Below are positions 50,397-59,202 of a DNA stretch of 59,224 nt, piece by piece; the first letter of the stretch is position 1; every line of letters begins with the position of its first letter. The notes below the pieces were generated by a model. It worked only from the letters and a program-made list of their open reading frames with translations. It ran no database searches and was not told where the DNA came from. The position numbers were made by a program, and so were the translations under genes. The stretch comes from Bacteroidota bacterium. Its GTDB lineage: Bacteria; Bacteroidota; Bacteroidia; 2-12-FULL-35-15. The stretch covers positions 1 through 59,224 of the forward strand of contig JAJTCJ010000014.1 of the NCBI GenBank assembly GCA_021323165.1. Direction: 5' to 3'.

Positions 50397-53321
50397 ATGA
50401 AAAAGAGGTTTTTACTTCTGATACTTTTCTCAATCTTGTTTAGTTACAGGAATTACGCTACTCATATTGTAGGCGGTGAGATCTATTATGATTACCTGGG
50501 AAATGATAATTACAAAATCACCTTAAAAGTTTACCGCGATTGCAGCGGATACTTTCTTGATGATACTGCATATGTTTTTGCATTCGATTATGCAGGAGCT
50601 TTTGTCGACAGTCTTGCAATCCCTTTACCCGGAAGCACCATTGTTCCTCCGATCATAAACAACCCATGCTTCACTCCTCCTGCCGATATATGTGTTGAAG
50701 AAGGAATTTACCAGGCGGTCATAAACTTACCTCCTCTCCCGGGCGGATATTATCTTTCATATCACCGTTGTTGCCGTAATGGAACCATAATAAACCTTGA
50801 TGATCCCGGGCAAACAGGATCGATCTACATGGCTCATATTCCGGATCCTTTTTTTGCAGCAGTCAACAACTCACCGCGTTACAATAACTTTCCTCCTATC
50901 TTTATTTGTGCCGGTATTCCTTTGACTTTCGATCATTCAGCTACTGATCCTGATGGCGATTCGTTGTATTATGAATTTTGTGATCCTTTTAACACTGCCG
51001 ATGAATGTGTACGATTTGGTCCACCTGCTCTGGGCGATATTCCTCCATGCCCGGAAGTTCCGCAACCCCAGCCATATCCTTTTGTTAATTATGTCGCGCC
51101 TTACAGCGGTTCGTATCCAATGAGTTCATTCCCGGCAATGTATATTAATCCTGTAACCGGACTCTTAACCGGAACACCGAATATGCTCGGACAATGGGTT
51201 GTGGGTGTTTGTGTAAAGGAGTACAGGAATGGTGTGCTACTTAATACTAATAAAAGAGATTTTCAATTCAATGTAGTAGATTGTCCGGGTTTACCTGTTG
51301 CTTCTATACCTCAGCAAACTTCTTTTTGTGACGGACTCAACGTTAACTTTACCCAGAACAGTGTGAATGCTAATTCTTATCTATGGAACTTTGGTGATAC
51401 TACAACAACAGCCGATGTATCAAGCTCATTTTCACCAAGTTGGACATATCCTGCAGCAGGAACATATACGGTAACACTCATCATTAATCCGGGATCACAA
51501 TGTACGGATACGAACACAGTAACTTACCAGATCTCTCCTGTTATGAATCCGAGCTTCACTCCACCTGCGGCTGAATGTTTCGAAACCAACAGCTTTAATT
51601 TCACAGCCGGTGGTGTGTTCGCAGGTAACGGAACATTCAATTGGAATTTCGGGCCAAATGCAAGTCCGGCAAACTCATCTTTACAAAATCCTTCAAACAT
51701 TACATTCAATGCTCCGGGCACGTATCCTGTTACACTTACAATAAGTGAAAATGGCTGTACCGATTCATACACAGCATCCGTCCAGGTGTTTCCAAAGCCG
51801 GTTGCAAATTTCGGATTGTCCACCGCGATCTCCTGTGTTCTTAATCCCGTCCAGTTCAATGACAGTTCCATTTCCAGTATTCCTTTAACTTATCAATGGG
51901 ATTTTGATAACGGTTCCTTCTCTACATCACAAAATCCTACGACTGTTTATTCGGCTGTAGGGACTTATGATGTACAGCTTATTGTAACAAATCAGTCGGG
52001 CTGTAAAGATACTGTTGAGCTTCCCGCACCACTGAATGTGTTGCCTCCGCCTGCTGCATCATTTACTATGGCGACAAATTGTTTTACAAATCAAATTGAT
52101 TTTACACAAACAAGTACAGGTGGTTCAACATCACATTGGGATTTTGGCGATCTGACCACAACAGCAGATAGTTCAAGCAGCTATTCTACTTCTTATACAT
52201 ATCCCGATTCGGGATCATACACAGTTGTTTTAACTGTTAATCCGGGCACCTCATGCACAGGTGTGCAGTCAACTACTTTCTTTGTTGATCCTCCATTGAT
52301 CCCGACACTCAGTCCTGCCGGAGAGTGTCTTTCTTCCAACAGTTTTAATTTTAGTCCGGGCGGATCTTATGAAGGCACCGGTACTTTCTCCTGGAACTTT
52401 GGTTCCCACGCAACTCCATCATCCAGCACTAACGGACTACCATCAAACATTGTTTATGATACAACAGGTACATTCCCAGTTTCTGTAACCATAACCGAGA
52501 ATGGATGTACGGCAACATGTTCAACTCTTGTAAACGTTTACCCTGAACCGGAAGCACGTTTTGAGATCGCAACGGTAACAAGCTGTGCACTGAATCCGGT
52601 ACACTTTATGGATGATTCACAATCTGATACTCCTTTAACTTACCTGTGGGATTTCGGTGACGGCAACACCTCCACTGCTCAAAACCCTTATGCTACTTAT
52701 GCTGCAGGAGGCTTTTATACGGTAACACTTGAAATTACAACCCAGCACGGATGTAAGGACACAACCATCTATCCTTCACCATTGGAAATTTTCCCTTCAC
52801 CTGTTGCAGGATTTAATGTAAGCCCTACTTACACTTCTATTTTTTATCCGGATATTGTGATGACATATCTGAGTTCCGGTGCAGATTCATGTGAAGTAAA
52901 CTGGGGCGATGGTTACCTCTCACTTAATTGTGATTCAATGCATACCTACACATTCGGAGGAACATTTAATTTAATGCAGGTGGTTGCAAATAATTTCGGA
53001 TGTTATGATACCGCTTACGCTGAAGTGATAATAGATCCTAATTATTTATTCTGGATCCCGAATGCATTCACTCCTGCGAATCATGATGGGCTTAATGATG
53101 TATTTAAACCGAAGCTGATCGGAGTTCGCAATTATTCTTTCATGATCTTTGATCGCTGGGGCGAGAAAATTTTTGAAACAGACAAACCGGAAGCAGGCTG
53201 GGATGGTTTCTACAAAGATGTGTTATGTCAGCAGGATGTCTACGTTTATAGAGTTTCTTTCCGTGATGAAGTTAAGGGCATTTATCATAAATACATTGGA
53301 AGTGTGACATTGGTGAGGTAA
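50397..53321 (+). CDS. Multi-PKD protein with type B (gliding-motility) T9SS domain
   Basis: A 974-residue cell-surface protein. The signal peptide (LLLILFSILFSYRNYA) is followed directly by THIVGGEIYYDYLGNDNYKITLKVYRDC, an opening shared by many Bacteroidota surface proteins, and a cadherin-like segment (about 180-290, DHSATDPDGDSLYYEF). From about 295 to 860 there are at least six PKD domains, recognised by repeats such as FSPSWTYPAAGTYTVTL, YQWDFDNGSFSTSQNPTTVY and LWDFGDGNTSTAQNPYATY. The last 90 residues (FWIPNAFTPANHDGLNDVF, FMIFDRWGEKIFET, YVYRVSFRD) form the gliding-motility-associated type B sorting domain, whose cargo usually depends on SprF/PorP-like proteins. The surface function is unknown; adhesion is likely. 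Confidence 0.93.
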   Translation: MKKRFLLLILFSILFSYRNYATHIVGGEIYYDYLGNDNYKITLKVYRDCSGYFLDDTAYVFAFDYAGAFVDSLAIPLPGSTIVPPIINNPCFTPPADICVEEGIYQAVINLPPLPGGYYLSYHRCCRNGTIINLDDPGQTGSIYMAHIPDPFFAAVNNSPRYNNFPPIFICAGIPLTFDHSATDPDGDSLYYEFCDPFNTADECVRFGPPALGDIPPCPEVPQPQPYPFVNYVAPYSGSYPMSSFPAMYINPVTGLLTGTPNMLGQWVVGVCVKEYRNGVLLNTNKRDFQFNVVDCPGLPVASIPQQTSFCDGLNVNFTQNSVNANSYLWNFGDTTTTADVSSSFSPSWTYPAAGTYTVTLIINPGSQCTDTNTVTYQISPVMNPSFTPPAAECFETNSFNFTAGGVFAGNGTFNWNFGPNASPANSSLQNPSNITFNAPGTYPVTLTISENGCTDSYTASVQVFPKPVANFGLSTAISCVLNPVQFNDSSISSIPLTYQWDFDNGSFSTSQNPTTVYSAVGTYDVQLIVTNQSGCKDTVELPAPLNVLPPPAASFTMATNCFTNQIDFTQTSTGGSTSHWDFGDLTTTADSSSSYSTSYTYPDSGSYTVVLTVNPGTSCTGVQSTTFFVDPPLIPTLSPAGECLSSNSFNFSPGGSYEGTGTFSWNFGSHATPSSSTNGLPSNIVYDTTGTFPVSVTITENGCTATCSTLVNVYPEPEARFEIATVTSCALNPVHFMDDSQSDTPLTYLWDFGDGNTSTAQNPYATYAAGGFYTVTLEITTQHGCKDTTIYPSPLEIFPSPVAGFNVSPTYTSIFYPDIVMTYLSSGADSCEVNWGDGYLSLNCDSMHTYTFGGTFNLMQVVANNFGCYDTAYAEVIIDPNYLFWIPNAFTPANHDGLNDVFKPKLIGVRNYSFMIFDRWGEKIFETDKPEAGWDGFYKDVLCQQDVYVYRVSFRDEVKGIYHKYIGSVTLVR

Positions 53322-53366
53322 GCATTAGTTGTTCATCACATTTTGCGAGTGTTAAACTACATTGAC

Positions 53367-53850
53367 ATGGATATTGTAACAAAAATAAGAAGACTTTTTT
53401 CTAAGGAGCGGACTAAGGATTTCTCCGCAAACGTTACATTTTATCCCAACAAAATAATTGTTCAAAATTTTTGACTTCACCAACGGCCCGAGTATCGGTA
53501 CAACTAAACTTACAATTCTTCCCTATGATACAACTCCGGAAACTCTTGGACAAACCCTAAGAAAACACTTTAATTTAACAGAACACTCTTTGAAATATCA
53601 GCAAACTTCTGAAACCTGGAAGGCCTATAAAAAAGCTGCTGGTTTTAAAACGAATAAGGAAACCTATCAAGATGCTCGAAACGTAACTTGCCGGCAATCA
53701 ATAAACGAAATTGTATTAACTCCCACAGAAAATAAATACAATACAGGTTTTGATCATCGTCCTGATTTGAATATACATTTATCACTTTTTGTTTCGGACT
53801 TCGAACTAGGAATTCAATTACGAAAAGCTAAAGAGCTATCAAACGGCTAA
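53367..53850 (+). pseudogene. Frameshifted CdiI-like (contact-dependent inhibition) immunity gene
   Basis: A frame from ATG 53367 reads MDIVTKIRRLFSKERTKDF and continues to NKIIVQNF before stopping at 53472-53474. The reading continues in a second frame with FDFTNGPSIGTTKLTI through to 53850. The two join smoothly (VQNF-DFTNG) if one T is removed from the five-T run at 53468-53472, so this is one gene with a +1 slip. The joined protein of about 160 residues has SETWKAYKKAAGFKTNKETYQDARNV, a run of strands, then GFDHRPDLNIHL and SDFELGIQLRKAKELS. This order resembles CdiI-type immunity proteins ('SWK--KATG-KS', then 'G-EH-P', then 'LG-AL--AL'). No CdiA-like toxin is near. The family link is moderate. 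Confidence 0.55.
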
Positions 53851-53922
53851 GCAGCAAGGTCTGACACCAATGGACATTCACGAACAAGGCACGCAACAAT
53901 CCTACTAAATTATTACTATCAA

Positions 53923-54381
53923 TTACTTAAACCTAAAATCAAAAGCTCCTTTCCTTAAGTTGATCCCATGCTCAACATAAGCTTTCAGGCAAGCAACAAA
54001 ATTTGCCCAGCCTTCTGTATTTCCTGCTAACCATTTAATTCCCGATTCATTGTTTACATGCCCGGACTCGGTGATCTGAATCAATGTGTTTGTATCAGTT
54101 ACAGGAGTTAATTTCATTTCAACAACCAGCTCTCTTTTTTCTTCATCGCTCCAGGTAAAAGAAATGAATTTATCTTTTTCTATCTTACTCACTTTTACAG
54201 GAATATCAAGATCAAATTCAGCGAAATTCCAGATCACTTCTTTTCCCTGTTCCATTCTTGCGGAACCTTTACCAATAAAGTAATTGGACATTTTTGCAGG
54301 ATCAACAATAGCTTCGAAAACATCATTTGCAGAGCTTTCTATCTGCAGCCCTACTTTTATCTGGAGTGGTGTATTGTTCAT
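53923..54381 (-). CDS. SRPBCC/AHSA1 (START-like) domain protein
   Basis: A 152-residue cytosolic protein of the AHSA1-type START fold: PLQIKVGLQIESSANDVFEAIVDPAKMSNYFIGKGSARMEQGKEVIWNFAEFDLDIPVKVSKIEKDKFISFTW, then VVEMKLTPVTDTNTLIQITESGHVNN and the terminal helix AGNTEGWANFVACLKAYVEHGINLR. The W-F and 'EGW--FL-CLKA-LEHG' motif are the family hallmarks. The fold makes a hydrophobic pocket; relatives activate Hsp90 or bind small molecules, but this member's role is unknown. It is a single gene. Confidence 0.88.
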   Translation of the reverse strand: MNNTPLQIKVGLQIESSANDVFEAIVDPAKMSNYFIGKGSARMEQGKEVIWNFAEFDLDIPVKVSKIEKDKFISFTWSDEEKRELVVEMKLTPVTDTNTLIQITESGHVNNESGIKWLAGNTEGWANFVACLKAYVEHGINLRKGAFDFRFK

Positions 54382-54420
54382 GTCAATTAAGTTTAGAAAA
54401 TAAATTTACGGAATTATTTT

Positions 54421-54721
54421 AACCACATAGACACATAGATAATGACTAGGTACCTTTTTATTAGTGTCTTGCCGCCTTTGTGGTAAAAAAACTTCCCACT
54501 TTCTCGATACATTTTTCCGAAAAGGAAAAACACTCGAAATGACAACGCTCATCTATACATCCAACTCTCAATTCGGAGATGAAGCTTCCTTTTCATCTTC
54601 CCTAGCGCCTTTGTGCCTTCCTTGCTCCGCTGAAGCTTCGCGAAGGCGAACGTGGTAAAAAGTCTTCCCGCTTTCTCGATACATTTTTCCAAAAAGGAAA
54701 AACATCGAAATGACAACGCTC
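54421..54721. repeat. Nested repeats, including a 69-base direct repeat
   Basis: TGGTAAAAA...TTCCC(A/G)CTTTCTCGATACATTTTTCC(G/A)AAAAGGAAAAACA(CT)CGAAATGACAACGCT occurs at 54481-54549 and again at 54653-54721 with a few differences. Around it are ACCACATAGACACATAG (54422-54438) and GCGCCTTTGTGCCTTCC (54605-54621), which in reverse is the same ACCAC-AAGGCAC-AAAG type as the kynU leader repeat. A GCTGAAGCTTCGCGAAGGC palindromic segment (54629-54647) is inserted in the second unit. I see no plausible coding sequence here. Confidence 0.65.
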
Positions 54722-54733
54722 CATTAAAAAACA

Positions 54734-54765
54734 AAAACGCCCCGCATAATGCGAGGCGTTCTTTA
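54734..54765 (-). terminator. Terminator of the PpiD/SurA-like gene
   Basis: Minus-strand bases AACGCC-T-CGC / GCG-G-GGCGTT with an ATTAT loop form a 9-bp stem with one mismatch, followed by a T-rich tail. It lies 15 bases past the stop of the foldase gene. The stem also works in the plus direction, so it may insulate both sides. Confidence 0.8.
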
Positions 54766-54778
54766 TAATATTATCAGA

Positions 54779-56983
54779 TTAAAAATATCTAACAATGTGC
54801 TCAGAGATGTTTGCATTATCTTTTAATGCATCAAACACTTCGTAATCAACACGTGGAGCTAATTGAGACATTTCCATATTTTGCTGAGCTTTCATATCTT
54901 TTTGCTCAGGTGCTGGAGTTACTGCATCCACATAAACAACAAATACACCTTCTCTGCCTTTTACCGGCTTGCTCATTGCTTTTGCTTTCATTGTGGAAAC
55001 AACACCAATCACTGCAGGCTCGTTAGATGATCCCGGGATTGCAGCAGTGTTGAAGTTTACGTTAGGAGCCTGCTCTACAGCTAATTTTAATTTTGAAGCA
55101 ACTGCATCGATAGTTGCACCACCAGCCATTGCATCATTAAATTCTTTCGTGAACATTTCTGCTTTTTTATCACGGATCACCTTTTCTGTCAATGCATCTT
55201 TTACAGATTCCATTGGAGCAATTCCTTTTTCTTTCACATCAGTGATAACCGCAACAATGTATTTAGAACCGAATTCCAAAGGCTCAGATACTGTACCTTT
55301 TTTATTTTCATAAGCCCAACGGATCAAAGCTTTTGGATTCTCAAGTCCGGCAACAACTCTGTCGCTTTCTTTGATAGGATCAGGTGAACGCTTATTTAAT
55401 TTCTGATCAACCACTGCTTTCTGGAAAAGCTCATTGGTTGTATTTGTTCCTGCGAACTTATTAGCTTCGGCATAAACAGCTGTGATCGTTTTAGAGCTTG
55501 GTTCTACTTTCTTGTCAATTGTAGCAACCTGCACTTTTTTCTGTGATCCTTTAGTATCTAATACTTCAATGATGTGATAACCGTAATTGGATTCAGCGAT
55601 AACCACTTCACCTTTTTTGTTATCTAAACCTGCATTGATGAAAGCTGGAACAAAAGAACTCTTTGCATTTACCCAACCGTAATCTCCGCCTTTACCCATA
55701 TAGTATTCTCCGTCTTTTTTATCAGCCGGCTTTGTTTTACCACGGTCGTCAGAGTATTTCTCAACCAGGTCAGTGAATTTCCCTTTACCGCCTTTTATCG
55801 CAGCCAATAAGCTATCCGCTAATTTCTTTGCCTGCTCTTTTGTAAGTTTGGTTTCAGAAGCTCCTGAACCTGCATATGCCACAAGTATGTGACGGATCCT
55901 TGCAGAATCAGCAGAATTTTTAACTCCTGTAAGTTTAGAGATAAGGTAAGTTCCGTTTTCTAAATACGGGCCAACAACAGTTCCAACTTCTGATTTGAAC
56001 ATTGTTGTATCGATCATTGGAGATAGTGTACCTGCAGTATTGTAGCTCATGTCAAAGAAACGACTGTCAGCTTCAGAAACAACAAATGCAGAATCTTCAC
56101 CTGGTTTTTGTTCTTTAAAATCTGCAGCAAGCTTTTCCATATCTTTTTTCACGTTATCAAAATCTTCCTGAGAAGGAGCGATATCGTAAGCGATATATTC
56201 CACTTTGCGTGATTCTTCCTGTTTGAATTCGTTCTGGTGAGTGCTGTAGTAATCGTGCAGTTCAGTCTCAGTTGGTTTGATAGTGCTGTCAGGAATTAAT
56301 TTATAATTCTTGAATACATACTTAATATTTGCATTTGTGTTCTGAGCAGTGTAATTACGTTTTGTAGCTGCAGTTGTAACATACAATCCTTTTTTGATAA
56401 GGTTGTTATACTTTTCGATGGTACGAACCTGGCGGATATAATTCTCAAGCTGCAACCACTGTGCTTCTTCTTCATCAGTCATAGCCTGTGTGAATTCTCT
56501 TAGTTTCACAGGGCTTAATTGTCCTGTCTGAGGATCAGCGAAACGCTCCACAGCTCTTCCGGTCTGAGGATCGCTTAACTGGCGAACAAGAGCACTGTGA
56601 GGATGCTCAACCATAAGGTCGTATAATTCTTCATCAGAAACAGAGATGCCAAGTTTTTCATATTCTTTTGTCATAACATGTTCATTGATCTGCTGGTTCC
56701 AAACCTGCTGAACAATACCATCTGTTTCGCTTTCAGTAAGAGTAGTCTTTCCGCTGCTGCGTTTCTGATTCTCCACAGCTTCGTCCACTTTCGGCTTAAA
56801 AGCTTCGTATTTTATTTTCTTGCCTGCTATTTCACCAACGTACTGATTGTTTCCTCCAAAGAGTGAATCAGGAGAGCTGAACAAACCTGTTAATACAAAT
56901 GCCATCAGGGCTACACCTACTATAGCCACTAATAAGCCCGAACGCTTACGTAAACTTTCTAAAATACTCGTGTTATTACTCAT
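54779..56983 (-). CDS. Periplasmic peptidyl-prolyl isomerase/foldase, PpiD/SurA-like
   Basis: A 734-residue membrane-anchored chaperone. One transmembrane helix near the N terminus (GLLVAIVGVALMAFVLTGLFS, about 16-36) is followed by a SurA_N-type helical domain (about 40-330, LTESETDGIVQQVWNQQINEHVMTKEYEKLGISVSDEELYDLM) and a parvulin rotamase domain (about 360-480; RIRHILVAYAGSG, KFTDLVEKYSDD, GDYGWVNAKSSFVPAF, GEVVIAESNYGYHIIEVLD). A second, weaker rotamase-like or linker region follows. It assists folding of outer-membrane proteins as they leave the inner membrane. It is the last gene of the minus-strand lptC-CorC-foldase cluster but has its own -7 box. Confidence 0.92.
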   Translation of the reverse strand: MSNNTSILESLRKRSGLLVAIVGVALMAFVLTGLFSSPDSLFGGNNQYVGEIAGKKIKYEAFKPKVDEAVENQKRSSGKTTLTESETDGIVQQVWNQQINEHVMTKEYEKLGISVSDEELYDLMVEHPHSALVRQLSDPQTGRAVERFADPQTGQLSPVKLREFTQAMTDEEEAQWLQLENYIRQVRTIEKYNNLIKKGLYVTTAATKRNYTAQNTNANIKYVFKNYKLIPDSTIKPTETELHDYYSTHQNEFKQEESRKVEYIAYDIAPSQEDFDNVKKDMEKLAADFKEQKPGEDSAFVVSEADSRFFDMSYNTAGTLSPMIDTTMFKSEVGTVVGPYLENGTYLISKLTGVKNSADSARIRHILVAYAGSGASETKLTKEQAKKLADSLLAAIKGGKGKFTDLVEKYSDDRGKTKPADKKDGEYYMGKGGDYGWVNAKSSFVPAFINAGLDNKKGEVVIAESNYGYHIIEVLDTKGSQKKVQVATIDKKVEPSSKTITAVYAEANKFAGTNTTNELFQKAVVDQKLNKRSPDPIKESDRVVAGLENPKALIRWAYENKKGTVSEPLEFGSKYIVAVITDVKEKGIAPMESVKDALTEKVIRDKKAEMFTKEFNDAMAGGATIDAVASKLKLAVEQAPNVNFNTAAIPGSSNEPAVIGVVSTMKAKAMSKPVKGREGVFVVYVDAVTPAPEQKDMKAQQNMEMSQLAPRVDYEVFDALKDNANISEHIVRYF

Positions 56984-57054
56984 CTTACTTGTGTTTTCTT
57001 ATTATGTTGTAATTTATTCGAAATTCTGTGAATACTTGCCGTGTTAAGGGTTGC

Positions 57055-57062
57055 AAATATAA
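57055..57062 (-). promoter_or_regulatory. -7 promoter element for the foldase gene
   Basis: On the minus strand TATATTTG lies 72 bases upstream of the ATG at 56983 in the 151-base gap after the CorC gene, suggesting independent transcription. No clear -33 TTTG is seen. Confidence 0.45.
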
Positions 57063-57134
57063 GATTCTTAGGGAAATCCTGAAAATTTTCTTGAAAATAA
57101 AGTAGACCTTCTTAAAGAATTAACCTACTGGATA

Positions 57135-58397
57135 TCAATCGTTTGATTTTTGCACCTTCAGATTTACCACTTCGATACGTGTACGGGAAACACCGGTGAT
57201 GGTAAACAGGAAATTTTCGATGCGGATCTCTTCATTCAATCGAGGAATACTTTCATGATAATGCATCACTAATCCGCCAAGCGTTTCCACATTATCAAGT
57301 ATCGGTAATCTGAGATGATATTTATGATTCACATAATCTGTTTCAAGCCTGGAAGAGAAAATAAATTCGGTTTCAGAGAGCTGCTTTTCGATAGTATCTT
57401 CCTTGTCATGCTCATCCTCAATTTCACCAAAGATCTCTTCCATCACATCTTCCATGGTAAGAATTCCGGAAGTACCACCAAACTCATCCACCACCACTAC
57501 TATACTTTTATGCTGCTGTATGAACACGGTAAGCACTTCACTCGCAGCCATTGATTCAGGCACTACAGAAACAGGAAGAAGGATACTTCGAATATTTTCA
57601 GGCTTCTTGAAAAGCTCCTTCGAATAAACATATCCGATAATATTATCGATTGTTTCGTGGTAGATAAGGATTTTTGATAAGCGTGTTTGAATGAATTGCT
57701 GTTTAAGGTCTTCGATAGAAGCTTTTACATCCATTGCAACGATCTCTGTTCTCGGGATCATACACTCACGCGCCTTTACACTCGAAAAATCAAGAGCATT
57801 CTGAAAGATCTGTATTTCATGATCCATCCCGACCTTCTTCTCAACAGCAGATGTTCCTTCACGCACATAATTATCCAGATCGATCATTGTAAAAGCCGCA
57901 TTCTCATTTTCAATTTTAACACGAAAGATCTTCTTTAAAATAAATTCAGAAAGTCCGATAGTCACCATTACAAAAGGATACAGCAATCCGTAAACAATTG
58001 TTAGTGGAAATGCAAAAAGACTAAGTGTTTTATTCGGATTGATTCTGAAAATACTTTTAGGCAGGAACTCCGCTGTTACCAGGATAAGCATGGTGGATAA
58101 AAAAGTGGAAAGCAAAAGAATAAGGACCTTGGATGTCATGTAATGTTCGAAGAATTCTTTCAGCTCTTCATCCATGTAGATCCCGAAAATTACAAGCGCA
58201 ATGTTATTTCCGAGCAGCATGGTGCCCAGGTAACGCGAAGGATATTTACTGAAATAAGCAAGAATTTTTGCTGCAGCATTACCCTGTTTGCTTTCAAGTT
58301 CGATCCGAAGTTTATTGGAGGTAATGAATGCGATCTCCAGCCCTGAAAAAAAGGCGGATGCAATAAGAGTGATTAAGATAATGACGGAACTATGCAA
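57135..58397 (-). CDS. CorC/HlyC-family DUF21-CBS membrane protein
   Basis: A 420-residue CNNM/CorC-type protein, probably involved in magnesium or cobalt ion handling. Residues 1-190 form the DUF21 domain with four membrane helices (SSVIILITLIASAFFSGLEIAFITSNKLRIELESKQGNAAA; YLGTMLLGNNIALVIFGIYM). Two CBS domains occupy about 205-325 (ARECMIPRTEIVAMD, IVVVVDEFGGTSGILTMEDVMEEIFGEI). The CorC_HlyC C-terminal domain follows (about 335-415, DYVNHKYHLRLPILDNVETLGGLVMHYHESIPR). It resembles GldE of gliding flavobacteria too, but no gldD is adjacent. It lies two bases after a small membrane-protein gene that itself lies two bases after lptC, so the three form one operon. Confidence 0.92.
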   Translation of the reverse strand: MHSSVIILITLIASAFFSGLEIAFITSNKLRIELESKQGNAAAKILAYFSKYPSRYLGTMLLGNNIALVIFGIYMDEELKEFFEHYMTSKVLILLLSTFLSTMLILVTAEFLPKSIFRINPNKTLSLFAFPLTIVYGLLYPFVMVTIGLSEFILKKIFRVKIENENAAFTMIDLDNYVREGTSAVEKKVGMDHEIQIFQNALDFSSVKARECMIPRTEIVAMDVKASIEDLKQQFIQTRLSKILIYHETIDNIIGYVYSKELFKKPENIRSILLPVSVVPESMAASEVLTVFIQQHKSIVVVVDEFGGTSGILTMEDVMEEIFGEIEDEHDKEDTIEKQLSETEFIFSSRLETDYVNHKYHLRLPILDNVETLGGLVMHYHESIPRLNEEIRIENFLFTITGVSRTRIEVVNLKVQKSND

Positions 58398-58399
58398 AT

Positions 58400-58612
58400 C
58401 TATTTTTTCTCCTCTTTTGATTTCTGAGCAGCCTCAAATTTAATTCTCTGACGTCTGCGCACAGCATACATCAATCCGCATGCAAAGGTAAAAATAAGAA
58501 AAAATATGGAGTTGCCTCTGTCCTGTGCAACGATATTATAAGCGCATAGCAACACACCGATACAGCCTATTACAAGCCATAATATTTCTAAGATCCTGAA
58601 TGTTTTATTCAT
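58400..58612 (-). CDS. Small membrane protein in the lptC-CorC operon
   Basis: A 70-residue protein with two transmembrane helices (ILEILWLVIGCIGVLLCAYNIV and SIFFLIFTFACGLMYAV) and a positively charged cytoplasmic tail (RRRQRIKFEAAQKSKEEKK). I do not recognise a named family. The tight packing, two bases from each neighbour, and position between lptC and CorC suggest it belongs to envelope maintenance in this cluster. Confidence 0.78.
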   Translation of the reverse strand: MNKTFRILEILWLVIGCIGVLLCAYNIVAQDRGNSIFFLIFTFACGLMYAVRRRQRIKFEAAQKSKEEKK

Positions 58613-58614
58613 TT

Positions 58615-59202
58615 TTATTTATTTGTTTCTTTATTGAATTCTTTATCATCAATTTGAATCACCCCTTTCGGATGAAGTATATCATAATGAGAAAAATCTT
58701 CATTCGCTTTCAATCCTTCTCCCCAGATCACTTCTTCCTTTGTGGTGATCTTCACAAATTTATCTGTAAAGATCTCTTTAGTTCCTGCATTCCAGGTTAG
58801 CTCCTCAGTTTCCAACTTATCACCTTTTTCATTTATCACCTGAACGTTCCGTTTGGCTTCCATCCTGTCAATGCCTTTCCCATTATCGTAACCAATCCCA
58901 TAATCTGCTTTCAACCTGTTCTCTTCCTTTCCTGCTTCGTTATAAAAGATAACCAGCATCCCTTTCGGCATTTCCATATAATTTTTTTTGCCGATATAAC
59001 GATCCATCTGAGGAGTATTGAGCTTTGCTCTTACAATTGCCGAATCGCTGTAAAGCATCTCCACATTCTTTCCTGATTCCAGCGGCAGCTGTTCACGGAG
59101 TGCTGATGTAATGGTATTCACTTCAGCAATATCATTCTCGCAGGCCGTAAGCATAAGGAATGCAAAAGAAAGAACCGGAATATATTTTTTTACAACATAC
59201 AT
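58615..59202 (-). CDS. lptC: LPS export ABC transporter periplasmic protein LptC
   Basis: LptC is part of the bridge carrying lipopolysaccharide from the inner-membrane LptB2FG transporter to the outer membrane. The 195-residue protein has a lipoprotein-like N terminus (YIPVLSFAFLMLTACEND, lipobox LTAC), an unusual anchor for LptC, common in Bacteroidota. The OstA-like beta-jellyroll follows: GKNVEMLYSDSAIVRAKLNTPQMDRY, MEMPKGMLVIFYNEAGKEENRLKADYGIGYDNGKGIDRMEAKRNVQVINEKGDKLETEELTWN and TDKFVKITTKEEVIWGEGLKANEDFSHYDI. The 'GDKLETEELxW' and 'GEGLKANEDFSxYxI' motifs are family hallmarks. The ATG at 59202 is 22 bases from the window edge; its promoter is probably outside. Confidence 0.92.
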   Translation of the reverse strand: MYVVKKYIPVLSFAFLMLTACENDIAEVNTITSALREQLPLESGKNVEMLYSDSAIVRAKLNTPQMDRYIGKKNYMEMPKGMLVIFYNEAGKEENRLKADYGIGYDNGKGIDRMEAKRNVQVINEKGDKLETEELTWNAGTKEIFTDKFVKITTKEEVIWGEGLKANEDFSHYDILHPKGVIQIDDKEFNKETNK

